64,000 nt of DNA from Hydractinia symbiolongicarpus (lineage: Eukaryota > Cnidaria > Hydrozoa > Anthoathecata > Hydractiniidae): the NCBI RefSeq assembly GCF_029227915.1, contig NC_079877.1, positions 18,646,851 to 18,710,850 on the forward strand, written 5' to 3'. The notes under the pieces are model-generated. The model saw only the letters and a list, made by a program, of their open reading frames with translations. It searched no databases and was not told the DNA's origin. Shown piece after piece: positions 38,701 to 51,800 of the stretch; positions within the stretch are counted from its first letter, which is position 1, and each line of letters opens with the position of its first letter. Made by a program: the position numbers and the translations under genes.

Positions 38701-41559
38701 AACTGTTAAGAAAATTTGATCCAAAGTTACATTTTTATGTTGATTCTTTTTATATGTATCAATACAAATTTACTTACAGCAATCTGACTTGAGTGACAAT
38801 GTTGTAGAATCTGAAAGTGATGACGATGCAAATAAGGTTGACGGCCAAGCATTGAATAAGTTAAAAGTTAAAAAAGTGTTTTGTCCATAGGTAAATGTTG
38901 AACAAAATTTACTGTCCATGTTGTACAACGACGCCAAAATTGCTTTTTTTATCTGGAAGCGCTTAAAAAGGGGATATGTTTCGGCAAGAGATGCATGGAA
39001 TTACGCCCGTGCTCAAAAGCGACGATATGTACCGGAAAAGGACTGTGTACCAGATGAAGAATCGTCTGATGAAGAAGACTTGGACTGGTATAATGCAGGA
39101 AACACCTTTGACGAGAATGTAAGAAGTGTTTTTTGCGTTAACCCTTTCTTAAGGAAAGACATTTTGTTAAGAATTCGATTAGCCAGATTATAAAAAGTTT
39201 TCTAAATTAAAGTTGATTGAAGTTTACGATTTTCCTGACCTAATTCACTTAAGTTACTCATAGCAAATAGGGTTTAAAATCATTGTCAAGTTTTTGAGAT
39301 CGTATTGCAATTTTCCCTACAGGCTTCGTTTAAAAATGAAGGGATGATGCGAAAGGCTGAAATGGCAGCAGAAAGAGAATTTTCGGTAGTAAAAAAACAA
39401 AGAAAAACATAAGAAAATTTTAAAAATCGTCTGTTACTAAATTGAGACTGCAAAGAAGTGTTGAGAAAAAGGAAAAAAAGGTTAAAGATTTAATGAAGGA
39501 ATTTTTGGGTGGTATCGACGTGGTGGAGGAAGTCAGTTGTGGCGAGCGGAGAAATTATGTGTACAAATGTCCTGATTGTAAAATATTTATAAAGGACAAG
39601 CTTAGTAGACATTTAATCATGAAGCACAAGTCTAGCATAACCGATGCCAAATTAAAGCAAAGCGAACTTCGAGTTTTTTTTCTTTGGTGCAGATCGGATA
39701 AACATAAGGCACCTTTACCTTTACGTTGTGATGAGTGCTCAGAGTGGTTTTTGCGTTTCGATCATCACCTAGAACATCACAAAAGACATCAAAACTTAAG
39801 TAAAGAAGAGCGAAAACGCATTTTGAGCGAATCACGGGCAGCATGTTGCAAAGTTGGCTTCAAATCTTCGATGGTAGAAGCTGATCATTCAGGAAACCAA
39901 GAAAAGGGTCAACGAAGACACAAGAGAAGGAGAGAGAGAGGAATTTGTGCGCAGATCGGCCCCTGAGAAAGTAAAGCCATTAAGGACAATCGATCAGAGC
40001 TACCTTCCACCTAATGCTATTCGGTTATCACAAAATGAGCGTGATAAGTGGAAAATTAAGGAAGAAGATTATTTTTTGATCTTTTATGAAAACTCTGACG
40101 ATTTGCTCAATGCCTTTCAGGAGAGTATGGCTTTTTCAATGGGACCAGACACAGATAACAAAAATGTAGCGCGTATGTTGTTATTTTGATTTGTTTAGGA
40201 TTTATTCTGTGCAGATGATACTGATTCTGATCTTTCCGTGCATAAGATGAGTACCGAGGTATATTGTTCAGATCCACTGGAAAAAATAAAATCGTGAATT
40301 TTTAATTACTTCTTTCATTTCTTTTGTAATTTAGCCTGATGATTCGTATGATGATGATGACGACGATATAGTTGTAAACGACGATAAATTTCAGGAAGGC
40401 GATGTCATTATGGGTAAAAAATATGGTCGAAGATATTATTTGTTTCTCACAGCATGCTGTAAAGATATGGTTTTGGGCTCAAAACAAGTATTGCGACAAT
40501 TTCGTGGCATGAATTATTTTAAAGAAACAAATGAGCTGGGTGTAAATAAAGCGAAGTTCCTTGTCCTTCATCTTCAGAATAAATTTAGGAAAACTTGGAA
40601 GACCAAAAAGGGCGATTGGAGCAAGTGGTTTTCTGCAGCTGATTTACTTGTCGCTAGTGACACTAGCCTACATAATGCATGAATTTAACATTATTTTGTA
40701 ATGCGTAGTTAAAGAAACAACATTTTTATTTAGCGATATGCAAACTTATAAAATTTTTTGCGTTTTCACATGTCGTCTGTAGAATAGGCACGTGTGTATA
40801 ACTTTGGTTTTTATTATCTGATATCAGATTTTCTTTTAGAAGTTCTTTATGTAGATGGTGAAGTTTTACAAAACACAAAAAAACCTTAGTTGTTGTTTTT
40901 GTACTGTTCATTTTATGAAACTCAACTGCCACAAGACAGATAAGGCGTGGGATAAAGCCTTCGGGGAATTGGTCAAAAGCTATTATGAGAAAATGTTATT
41001 TAAGACAACAGAAGTGAAAAGAGTAAACCGTAACTACAGCAACTTTTGTTTATATCTTCATTTAAAAAATATAGTCAGTTAAAATGGTTTCGTGGGTTCG
41101 CTTTTTTATTTAATAGGCTTTTTTTGTCAACATAAATGACTGTATTCTACCCTTATCACGAGAGCTACATAAGGTTTTCACAATTTTCCCAGACCTCTTT
41201 TACTTAAATAGTTTTATGGATGTGTTAGTGAATAGTTTACTTTAAATATATTAGAATTCTAGTCGAAACAGAATTTTGTTCCTGTTCCTGACGTTAAAGT
41301 TAAAAAAAAAGCGGCGTGTAAAGCTAAAACAGCGGTAAATATGACAAAAAGTCAGAATGAAGACGTTACTAACATAGCTTAAGCTAAATTTTTCTCTATT
41401 GTTTTTATAAAAATAACAAAAGAGACAGAAATATCCGATTAGATTCATAATAATGCCCAAACGCAATGTTATGTCTTCATTATCCAACTAATATTTAGCA
41501 GTCTTCGTTATCCAAGCAATGTCGTCATTATCCAAGCAATGTCTGCGTTATCCAAGCGA

Positions 41560-41642
<83 letters not shown>

Positions 41643-44600
41643 TAACAATAACAATAACAATAACAATAACAATAACAATAACAATAACAATAACAATAAT
41701 AACAATAACAATAACAATAACAATAACAATAACAATTGTATGTAAATTGTAGGTACATTAGCTTATATATCTTCTAAAATACAAAATATATTTCCATCGT
41801 CATGTTTGTAATCTGATTTACTTTTGAGATCAAGAAAAGAATTTTAAGCGTCGCTTTCATGACCGTCTAAGGGATCAATATCGTGAAAAGGATCGCCATC
41901 CTTCTCACCCTTTTTTGGCAGCGCCAATGATACCTGTAACATTCCAGCGGCTGATTTCATGCGGTCGTGAACTTCCATAATCCATTTAGCGTGCAATTGT
42001 TTTACTATGGATAGTTTCAAACTAACTTCGATGCTTTCCAGATTCCTCCTTCCCCAAGGTCTTGATTAATTTGATCAGCATCACCATAAGTATTTTTTTT
42101 TTTTATAATTTTCTTAACATACATTCTTAACAACCTCTCGACTTTCACCTTTGAACGTCGAGATGTTGGAACAAGTATGTTATATTTGCCGGGATCTTTT
42201 CAAGAAGTGTTATTTTTTTAAAAACTTCTTTCACTGCGTCAGTCATCTGTCCTTTAAAGAAATCTATAACTAATAGGGCAGGGTGAAAAATTGGAAGATC
42301 AAGGCGGCGCTCTTTTTTCACATCAGGGATGATGATTTTGTCCAGGATTTCTAAAGATTCTTTTGTGTTACTGTAACGCTTTAGGTTAGCACTGACAAGA
42401 AAATTGGGGTGGAAAAGTCACCATGGGATTACTTTTTGATGTTTTGCCCCCATATAAGAGTTGGATCAGGAGAAAGTCACCGCTTGAAGGTTGCTGTAAT
42501 CATTATCTTATAAGTGGATCCGGCGATAGAAACGGTCTTGCTTCTTTTCCTTGCCAAAGTCTTGTTACAACCAGGAACAAATTTAAAATTTTGTTGTTTC
42601 CGATCTTGTTAACAACAAAGTACAAGTACGATTCTTTAATTCCAGGGCTCCCGGTACCGATACTTTTCCCGTTGTCCATAATCGCCTTCTATTATCCATA
42701 CGCTTGAAAAGACTTTTCGACCATAATAAATCTTCGAAGTTTAAATGATTTAGGTTGACGTTTAATCAAAGCCCGGGCTGTTGCAACAGCTACAGCTTTT
42801 AAAAAAACGCCAACACGGGATCTTTGAGTCTGGAACGGAATTGGTGATCGTTTCAAAATAATTTTTTACATTTACAGCTAGGTAGTTCCTTCAGCACCAA
42901 ATCTATAAAGAACTTGGTCTTGAGAGCCTTAGCGACAGGCGTTGGTATCGCAGACTTGTTTTCTTTTTCAATATTGTATCAGGTACCTCACCTAGCTATG
43001 TAGGTTCATTGCTTCCCTTGAAGCAAAGTTCTTATGACCAGGCTGGAAGTAATTTATTTAGGAATTTCAAAACCAATACTGAATATTTTAATTCTTTTTT
43101 GCCGTACACAGTAAATGAGTGGAATAAACTTGGGCCCGATTTGAAAAATTTACTATTAATCTCGAAACTTAAAACAGGTCTTCTTAATTTTATTAGGCCA
43201 AAAATGCGTCCTGTGTATAAAATCCACGATCCTCGTGGACAACACTATTAACCCGATTGCGCGTAAACTTTGGTCACCTTAGAGAGCATAAATTCAGACA
43301 TAATTTTCGCGATACCCTAAATCCTGTTTGCAGTTGTGGTCTTGAAATCGAGTCTAATAATCACTATCTCTTGCGCTGGTCTTTTTACACGCATATAAGA
43401 AAAACACTCATTGACAATATTAAAAATAGCATAGGTCCAATATCAGACCTCTCGGATGATACACTAGTCAATTTACTTCTCTATGGCAATGATATTTATA
43501 ATACAGAACAAAATTGTTTTATACTAAAAACCACTACAGTTTTTCTAAAGTCATCTGAAAGATTTGATGTTCCATTATTATAAATAACCCCCTCAACCTT
43601 GTCACCAGTATTTTCTTTTAATTTTCTCACAGTTTTATTGTCTAATTTATGTGCAGTACCTCACAGATAGGTTTTTCTATAGTGGGGTATGAAGAGTTTT
43701 GTATTCGTCCTTTTTTAGTTTTGTCCTTTTTTAGTTTTGTAATTTTGTGTTTGAGTATATATATTAAAAAAAGCACCAAACACACAAAAAAAAATTATTT
43801 TGATGAAATATTAGAAAGTTTTTAAGGTACAAAATACCTTGCTACCTAAGTTTTAATTTACCTTAAGATAATCTTAAACTTTTTTATCGAGAACATCATT
43901 AATGGTCTCTATCTTTTATCCTTTGTTATAACTTCTAATACAGCCCCTGTTTCTATGCCGGATTTATCATTGTACTTTTGACGAAAAGATCTAACGGTAC
44001 TTTTATTAAGTGTAGTTAATTTTTTGGAAAATTTTTAAACAGTTGCCGCGAATTCCTTAATTTTTTATATCGATCAACATTAGAATACTTTATGTATATT
44101 CCTCTTTTGACTGAAGACACCTCCCTAACTAGAAGAATGAAAGTTACAAAGTGCACGCACAATGATAAACTCGACCAGTTAAGTCTTAAAATTTATAGTC
44201 TAGAGGTTTTGCTCCTCTAAAGAATATGCTCATATAAAAGAACACAATTCTTTCTTTTTCCAAGGAGATAATTGACACAAAAATTGAACAAACAAACAGA
44301 GAGAGTAGGAAAGGACTTCTGTAAAGGGTACAAGGGTTTCGACTCATATTCCTGAACAAAGGTACCCAAAATCTCTAGCTGAGTCACCTCAAAAGAGGTC
44401 TGCAAACAGTCTTCAGCAGGAATTAGACATTTCTTTCATCCATAACTTTTTATCTGTCCTACTCTGTACAATCTTGTGTGACTAGGGTAAGAAGTGGAGT
44501 CGTCACTCTCCAAAGAGAAGACCTGTGCAGTCCATCCCCTCAGTCCAACAGCTCTTCAAGGAAAAGGTTGTAAGGTTGTCTTACCATGGTCTTACCATGC

Positions 44601-45915
44601 ACTTGGTTTAAGGCAACAGTAGTGTTATGGCCATTGTCCAAATTTCCAGGGTGGTTGATTACAGCCCTTAAGTTGTAGTGCTTGCGACAAGACACTTCAC
44701 TTTCTACAGTGATAGGTATAGAAGGGTGCCCAGGCAAGGTGTGGCAGGAGAACAAACCTTAGACACAAGACCTTTGTTATAGGCAAAGCGCTTTAATTGC
44801 AGAATCAAAAGTGAACTGCACTCTGCGACCTCTTTTTTGAACCGCTTAAAAATCAAGCTCCCATAGAGAAGTTTCATGCCTAGATGCCATCTTCAAATAA
44901 CGAGACACACAAAAACAAAAGTGGTCTTGAGGTGGATTTCATTAATTCTTTTCAAATGTGGATACCACGTGTTTCGAAGAACATGGGAACCAATACAGAA
45001 TGAAATATTAAATTGCCTTCATAAACCTGGCAACGAGTATGATCTTTTCCGCATAAAAAATGCAAAATTGGAAACGAGGAAAGAATTGTGGGGCACTTGT
45101 CAAAGGAAATTTTCCGTGCAACAAAGTTTTTACTCAATGGAGTTGGACCAACATAAAGAACATGTCGAAAGAGTTTACTTTGAATCAAAGAGCGAAATAA
45201 TCATTGGATGCTTTTTGAGGATCAAAAGAGCACATGCAGATGATGTTGATTCGATGCGGGTGTTATGAATGGGAAAATAAAACTCCCAAAGCGAATAAAC
45301 CACCATGAAAGAGTAAAGACATTCAAGATTTATTTCAACATACAACAGAGAAAGGAAAATGTCCCAGAGAAAGTTATTGTACTTGATTATATTTAAACAA
45401 ATCTTAAATAAGTATAAAAATATATATCGTTGTCTTTTGTATTAAAATTTCCCGGGAATTAGATTAAATGAAGAAAATTCCGCAGGATTTTATTTTCGCG
45501 GATCAGGCTGATCTAGAAATTTCGCGGGAACTTATTTTCGCGGATCAGGGGTATTTGGACTTTTCGCGGAAACTTATTTTCGCGTCTTTGGCAAAAAAAC
45601 CACAAAAATTAATTGCCCTAAGGTATTTTTTTTAAATATCTACATATCTTTTTCAAAACGCTTAATCCAGCCAATGTGTAAATTGAAAAAAAACGAATCG
45701 ATTTCCTAACAAATTGCACAAATTTCTACAGAAACCCAAAACACATTGAAAAGCATATACTTTACTGATATCGTATCAGTTTCATTTCATGTTGGACTGG
45801 TTTTCACTTGGTAAATAAGACCATGCTGTTTCATGTTGTATGCACTCATGTTGAGTGGTTGCGATGAACATTATTATTTTATTATTATTATTATTACTAT
45901 TATTACTATTATTAC

Positions 45916-45975
<60 letters not shown>

Positions 45976-45999
45976 TACTATTAAATTTTATTATTATTA

Positions 46000-46090
<91 letters not shown>

Positions 46091-48791
46091 TATTATTATT
46101 ATTATTATGATCTCAATGTTTACAAACAGTATTTACACTTCAGTATTTACAAAAATAAAAAACTGCTATCATTGTGTGACCTGTTATAAAAAGAGACATA
46201 AATGAAAAAAGAAACAAAATAATAATAAATGGTTAAAAACTAAAAATATACACATATATTTATTTATTTATAACACAGTAAAAGGCATGGGGTCATCCAG
46301 AGGTGCAGCAAAGTTTTAGCAGGAGAGAGAATAAGAAGAGAAAATGACAACCAAACAACCCCTGAATCTTTACTGCCTCCCTGGATGCTCATACAAGAGT
46401 TAAATTAGTTAAAAACATGTGAAATTTAAAGTTCCTTAAATTTTGAAAAATTTGCATCTTGCCTAATGTTCAATGGGAGATCATTATACCATTTTGCTCC
46501 CGAATATTCAAATGTTTGTTTACCTAGCCCGAGTCTTAGTTTAGGTAATTTCATTAGACAGCCTTAGTTTCTTGTACGAAGGTTGTGCTCATTCAACTCA
46601 AAATAGCTTTTTATCGGACTACATACATTTTCATCAACACATTTTCGTACTGTAAGATATGCTTTGACATTCCTCTTTTGATATATCGGTGTTACCTTTT
46701 TATCGTTTTCTGGACCATAAATTATTCGTGAAGCACACCTTTCGATTGATTGTAGAGAAGACTGTTGAGTTTGAGTGAGTTGAAGTTTTGTTAAGCAGCA
46801 ATAAGTTAATAAAGGTGCTATTATCAAGTTGAAAACCTTTTTAGCGGCCTCTTTAGTCAGGTATTGTCGAACTCTTTGCAGTAGCCGGGCACGGTCAGAA
46901 GCTTTTTTGCGTCGTTTCTCGAAGTTTTGGCTCAGATTCACGGATTGTCGATATGGTTGCCAAGATATTTATACGAGTTAGTGTTATTAATGGTTCTTTC
47001 CTGATACTTGATTTTCAGAGGTTCTGATATCCTGTTGAGTTTGATGGATGTTCCGAAGAGCATAGATTCCGTTTTGCCCTTTTTTAAGTTGATGACTAGT
47101 TGTAATTCTTCAAGGTACTTTGAAATTGCTATGAAATCCGAGTTGAGACATAATAACATTTGAATGTGTTATACAGTCAGGGAAGTCATTAAAATAAATC
47201 AAAAACATCAAAGGTCCTAATAGTGACCCCTGTGGTACTCCAGTTGACACGGTGTATTCTGGTGAAAGCTCGTTTCCGATTTGAATGATCTGCTTCCTTT
47301 AAAAAAGGTAATCGTTAAACCAGGTAATCTATGAAGAACTTGGTCTTGAGAGCCTTAGCGACAGGCGTTGGTATTACAGACTTGTTTTCTTTTTCAATAT
47401 TGTATCAGGTACCTCACCTGGCTATCTAGGTTCATTGCTTCCCTTGAAGCAAAGTTCTTATGACCAGGTTGGAAGTAATTTATTTAGGAATTTCAAAACC
47501 AATACTGAATATTTTAATTCTTTTTTCCCGTACACAGTAAATGAGTGGAATAAACTTGGGCCCGATTTGAAAAATTTACTATCAATCTCGAAATTTAAAA
47601 CAGGTATTCTTAATTTTATCAATTAATGTGGAATGACTGAGTGTATCAAAGGCATGACTTGGGTCCATAAAGACTGCACCCACCAATTTGCCTCTGTCAA
47701 TATCTCTCCTGATGCTATAAGAATAGATGGGTGCAATTTCTGTAGATCTTTTTGCACGGTAGCCAAATTGTCTATTGGACAAGAGTTTGTTTTGCTCAAG
47801 GTATTCTTTCAACTGGTTGTGGACGGCTTTTTCCAATATTTTTGATATAATAACCAAAACTGATATTGGTCGATAATTGGCTTCATCACAGGTATTGCCA
47901 GATTTATGTACATGTGTCACTTTAGCTATTTTCCATATGGTTGGTACAGTAGCTGTCTCGATCGATAAGTTGATTATATAAGCAAGTGCTGAAGCGATGC
48001 CGCTAAGTGATTTAAGTTCCTTTTGCACAAAAACTACAGAAACGTATTGAAAATTGAATGTTGAATTGGTACGAACCGAATAGTAATTCGAAATTCTCCA
48101 GACAAGATTAACGAGGAGAAAATGAGCTTTTTTCAATTTTGATACTGCTGTTGAGAAGAAAGTACCAAACGATTTTGCATTGCAGTTGCTTTGTTGCGAC
48201 GAGTTGACTTTAGTTTTGGTCGGGAATATGGACCTAATGGTCTTCTAAGTTTCTTATACAGTCTCCAGTCTGCATCTGATCCAGACTTTCGGGCTTTTCT
48301 TAAGACTTTATCTCGGCGGTCCATATCACGCTTAATATCAACATCCAGGGAGTTGCTTTTCCTTTATGACGTTTTTTAACGATTGGAGCATGTCTCTGGA
48401 AAAACTTTGTTAGAATATTGGTAAAATTCTCTGTAGCTTTTTGTACATTGTTTTCATTGAATACGTCAGAAAATCAGTGTCAAAAGGTAGCTAAAATGGT
48501 GAAATAATTTTCTGAAGTAGCTTACGTTTTATATAAGCATCAATAAATTTTAACAAAATCCCAGAAGATGCTTAGTGTAGTTTTCACTAACAATTTGCAA
48601 CTGAACATATTATTTCGGGAATTAGTAATTTTAATTTTTATGATTTGTATAATATGCATTTAACAACTTCAACTTTTTATATAGAATTAGGATGGCGTCG
48701 TATCGCAGGGAAAAATCCTCGTTATCGTTTTATAAGGTATCAACAAGCAGTTGCACCGCAGTTCATTGAGTGTTTAATGGTCGTAGCATGA

Positions 48792-48851
<60 letters not shown>

Positions 48852-48854
48852 TAC

Positions 48855-48889
<35 letters not shown>

Positions 48890-51800
48890 GAAAAAAATGT
48901 CATAACGCACTTGGCACCCTGCTATATCTAGTACTTAATTATGTAATACGACAAATAATAATAGACACAGCAACTGCCAAATAAATTGCGACATGTTCCA
49001 GTTTTAAGAAAACCGGAGCCATATAAGCTAATTTTTTTATTTTTTGCTGTGATAACGCCACTCCACATAAAAAAAATTGGGGCCAAAACTTTCGCTTATA
49101 AATAAAAAATAAACATACAACAGTGAACACCTTGGTAGTATAAAACTGAAAAATTAAGTAATCTTGCACTTTCTCCTGAAAGTCTTTTCAAGTACAGCCA
49201 TTATTCACGTCATTCATAATTTTTCGAATTTCATTTTTGTAGCACACTTCTTAAAGTTTTTTATTAACAAAATAAATATTTATCATACTTGTAACTCTGG
49301 AGAGCTTTCGGGCAAAGCGCTTCTCAGCAAAGCGATGGTGTCAATACTAGAGGTACTTGAGATGTTTAAAATATTGGGAGAATACTCTAAAAAAATACAT
49401 TATGGTAAAGTTTGTCTGTTTTCCATGCTTGCTTAAAAAAGATACTGATAGATAGTTTTACCTTTAGATAATGGGACAGGATTTAACATACACTGCAACT
49501 GTTCTCTTAATCTTTCCATTTCACGAATTCCATTAATGTCTTTAACATGAATAGAGCTTATTGGAGTATGTTCCTAAACATATGTACAAATAAAGCAGAG
49601 AATTATATATATTAAAATACTCGTTGTCTGTCTGTTTTCCGTCCCTTCACATTATTTGTCTACATAAAAACCTCAAATGTTATTATTCTTGTAGCTAGGT
49701 ACCAAAGAGTTACATTCGTTTTCAGGGTTTCCACTCTTTTTTCAAAACAAAACTTGAGAAGATTTGAGGACTTTTGAGGGGATTTTTGTGATTTTTGGGG
49801 AGCTTTTATAAACAAAATTGAGGAGATTTGAGGAGAAAAACTTGCAGTTGTAAAAATGAAAGAACACACAGACGGGCATCTCAATATTTTCTTACAAAAG
49901 ATAACTAAGAAACTTTGCACAACAAAAATAAGTAATGTTTTCAGGCCACAACAACCACAAATCGTGGTGATTTTAAATAAATAATATAAAAACTAGCATG
50001 TATAAAAAATAACAAAATGTCAAAATTTTTTTGAGGAGATTTTAGAAGAAAACCTAAATTTTAAAAAAAACTGAGGGCATTTGGGGAGAATTAAGGAGAC
50101 CTTTTCAATTTAAGGAGATTTGAGGAGTTATGAGGAGGCGTGGGACCCTGTTTTTATTAGCAAACCTAGCTAACACATTTCATTACTTTCCTATGTTTAG
50201 TTAGCTACGATAATCTTCTAGTTAAAGGAGAACATATAGCAAGCCCAGCAACAAACCAAAGATGTGTGACTCTAATGCTTTTTACTAAATGTGGTTAGAC
50301 AGGATTTTGAGTGTATTGACATTAGCAGTTTATAGGTAGTGTGGGTAAATAGTTTTAAAAATGGCTGCACATTTTGCCAAATATGTTCAGAATAACTTCC
50401 CGTGTTTTTATTCCAATCAATGCTAAATACAGTTTGCAGTCACTCTTGAATAACAAATATTCATTACCTGGTAAAAACTAACATAACCAAAGTTTAAACT
50501 ATACTGGATTAACGCACTTGTCACATGTTTGATAAGCTGTGTATTTATAGGTTAAGATAAATATATTCTTATATTTTCTAGCCTTATAGAAATCTTAAAC
50601 AAACAGTTTTAAGATTAAAGTTACATAAGTATTTAGGGATAATATCTGATTACTTTAAAAATTAATAGTCACAATGAATTGAATAATGCCGTCTTTAATG
50701 CCGAGGATTAGCAGTCATGTGGTAGAATATGAAAATGTGCCAGGTCAAGCTTCATCAACATTTGGCTTCAAAAGATGAATGACAAGGTCATTTTGGTGTA
50801 AAATTTTCTCAGCATATAAATTGTAATTATTTTTTTCTTATTTTCAACAAAATCCATTATTTTCATGGACAAGTCTTATCGCCCTCCCTCAAACTGCTTA
50901 AATTCATTTGTTTCGTAGCACGCAATAACAGCTTGCAAGTCAATTATACTTAAGTTATTGCATTTTTGATGCTCACAAAATGAACCGGGGGACCCACAAT
51001 CTTCACAATATGAACATTTAACTAGATAAGGAAATAACAAACAAAAATGTTGGAAAGACATTCATTCTGTAGTGCTACAGTCAGCGCCGGGTCTCTGCTA
51101 ATTTTTATATATAATACGAAGACTGTGACTGTCCGTCTGTGACAGGCAAAGTGGATGTGTTCATTTTCGTTTGAAGTAAGCCGAAAAAGATATGTCTTAT
51201 TTAGCAACGCCATAGATGGTGCAGCACAACGTCAATAACATTAATTTAACGTCATAGCTTAATTCACAGTTAATGAAGCCATTGCAATGCAGTTATAACT
51301 TGGAGGCCAATAAACTTGGAAGAAGGTGGTGACGTCAGTCAATTTACGCTGTGTGGGTAACTATAGGGACAACCTGGGACCAAATTGGGTAACTTTCATA
51401 AATCTGATTGGCTGAATCCATCTCCGAATGGATGGGTTGATGACGACATCAAAAACTCTAAACCCCAATACTTCCTCAACTGTTGGTCAAAAATACATGA
51501 TCCTATACTCGATCCTTGATCAGCGTTTAAAGCTTTACATGATAGCAATAAGAGGTTAAGGGATTTCTGAAAAAAAAGTTATTCATTGGTGGGCCTTTGC
51601 TGAAAGCACATGATCTTATAAATTATTTTGAATAGCATCTTATGTTCGATGCAATATGGAATGCATGATCTTTTTCATTGTTCTTCTGTCTAATTTTTCC
51701 ATGGGCTTAAACGACTAGTTGCCTATATTAATACGAAAACTGTGTCTGTCTGTGACCACGAAAATGGATGTCTTTATCCTTGTTTGATTGTTAATCTTTC

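Noticed and set aside
41508-41758. Long open frames of poly-Leu, poly-Ile, poly-Asn and poly-Tyr
   Set aside because: They are translations of the AAT/AACAAT microsatellite in several frames, with no start context or homology.
44876-45268. A complete small protein gene of 130 codons
   Set aside because: The region matches only the start of a HIRAN domain and lacks its second half and partner domains, so it is treated as a fragment.
45833-46205. Open frames of 116-118 codons in ATT repeats
   Set aside because: Pure microsatellite translation; not a gene.
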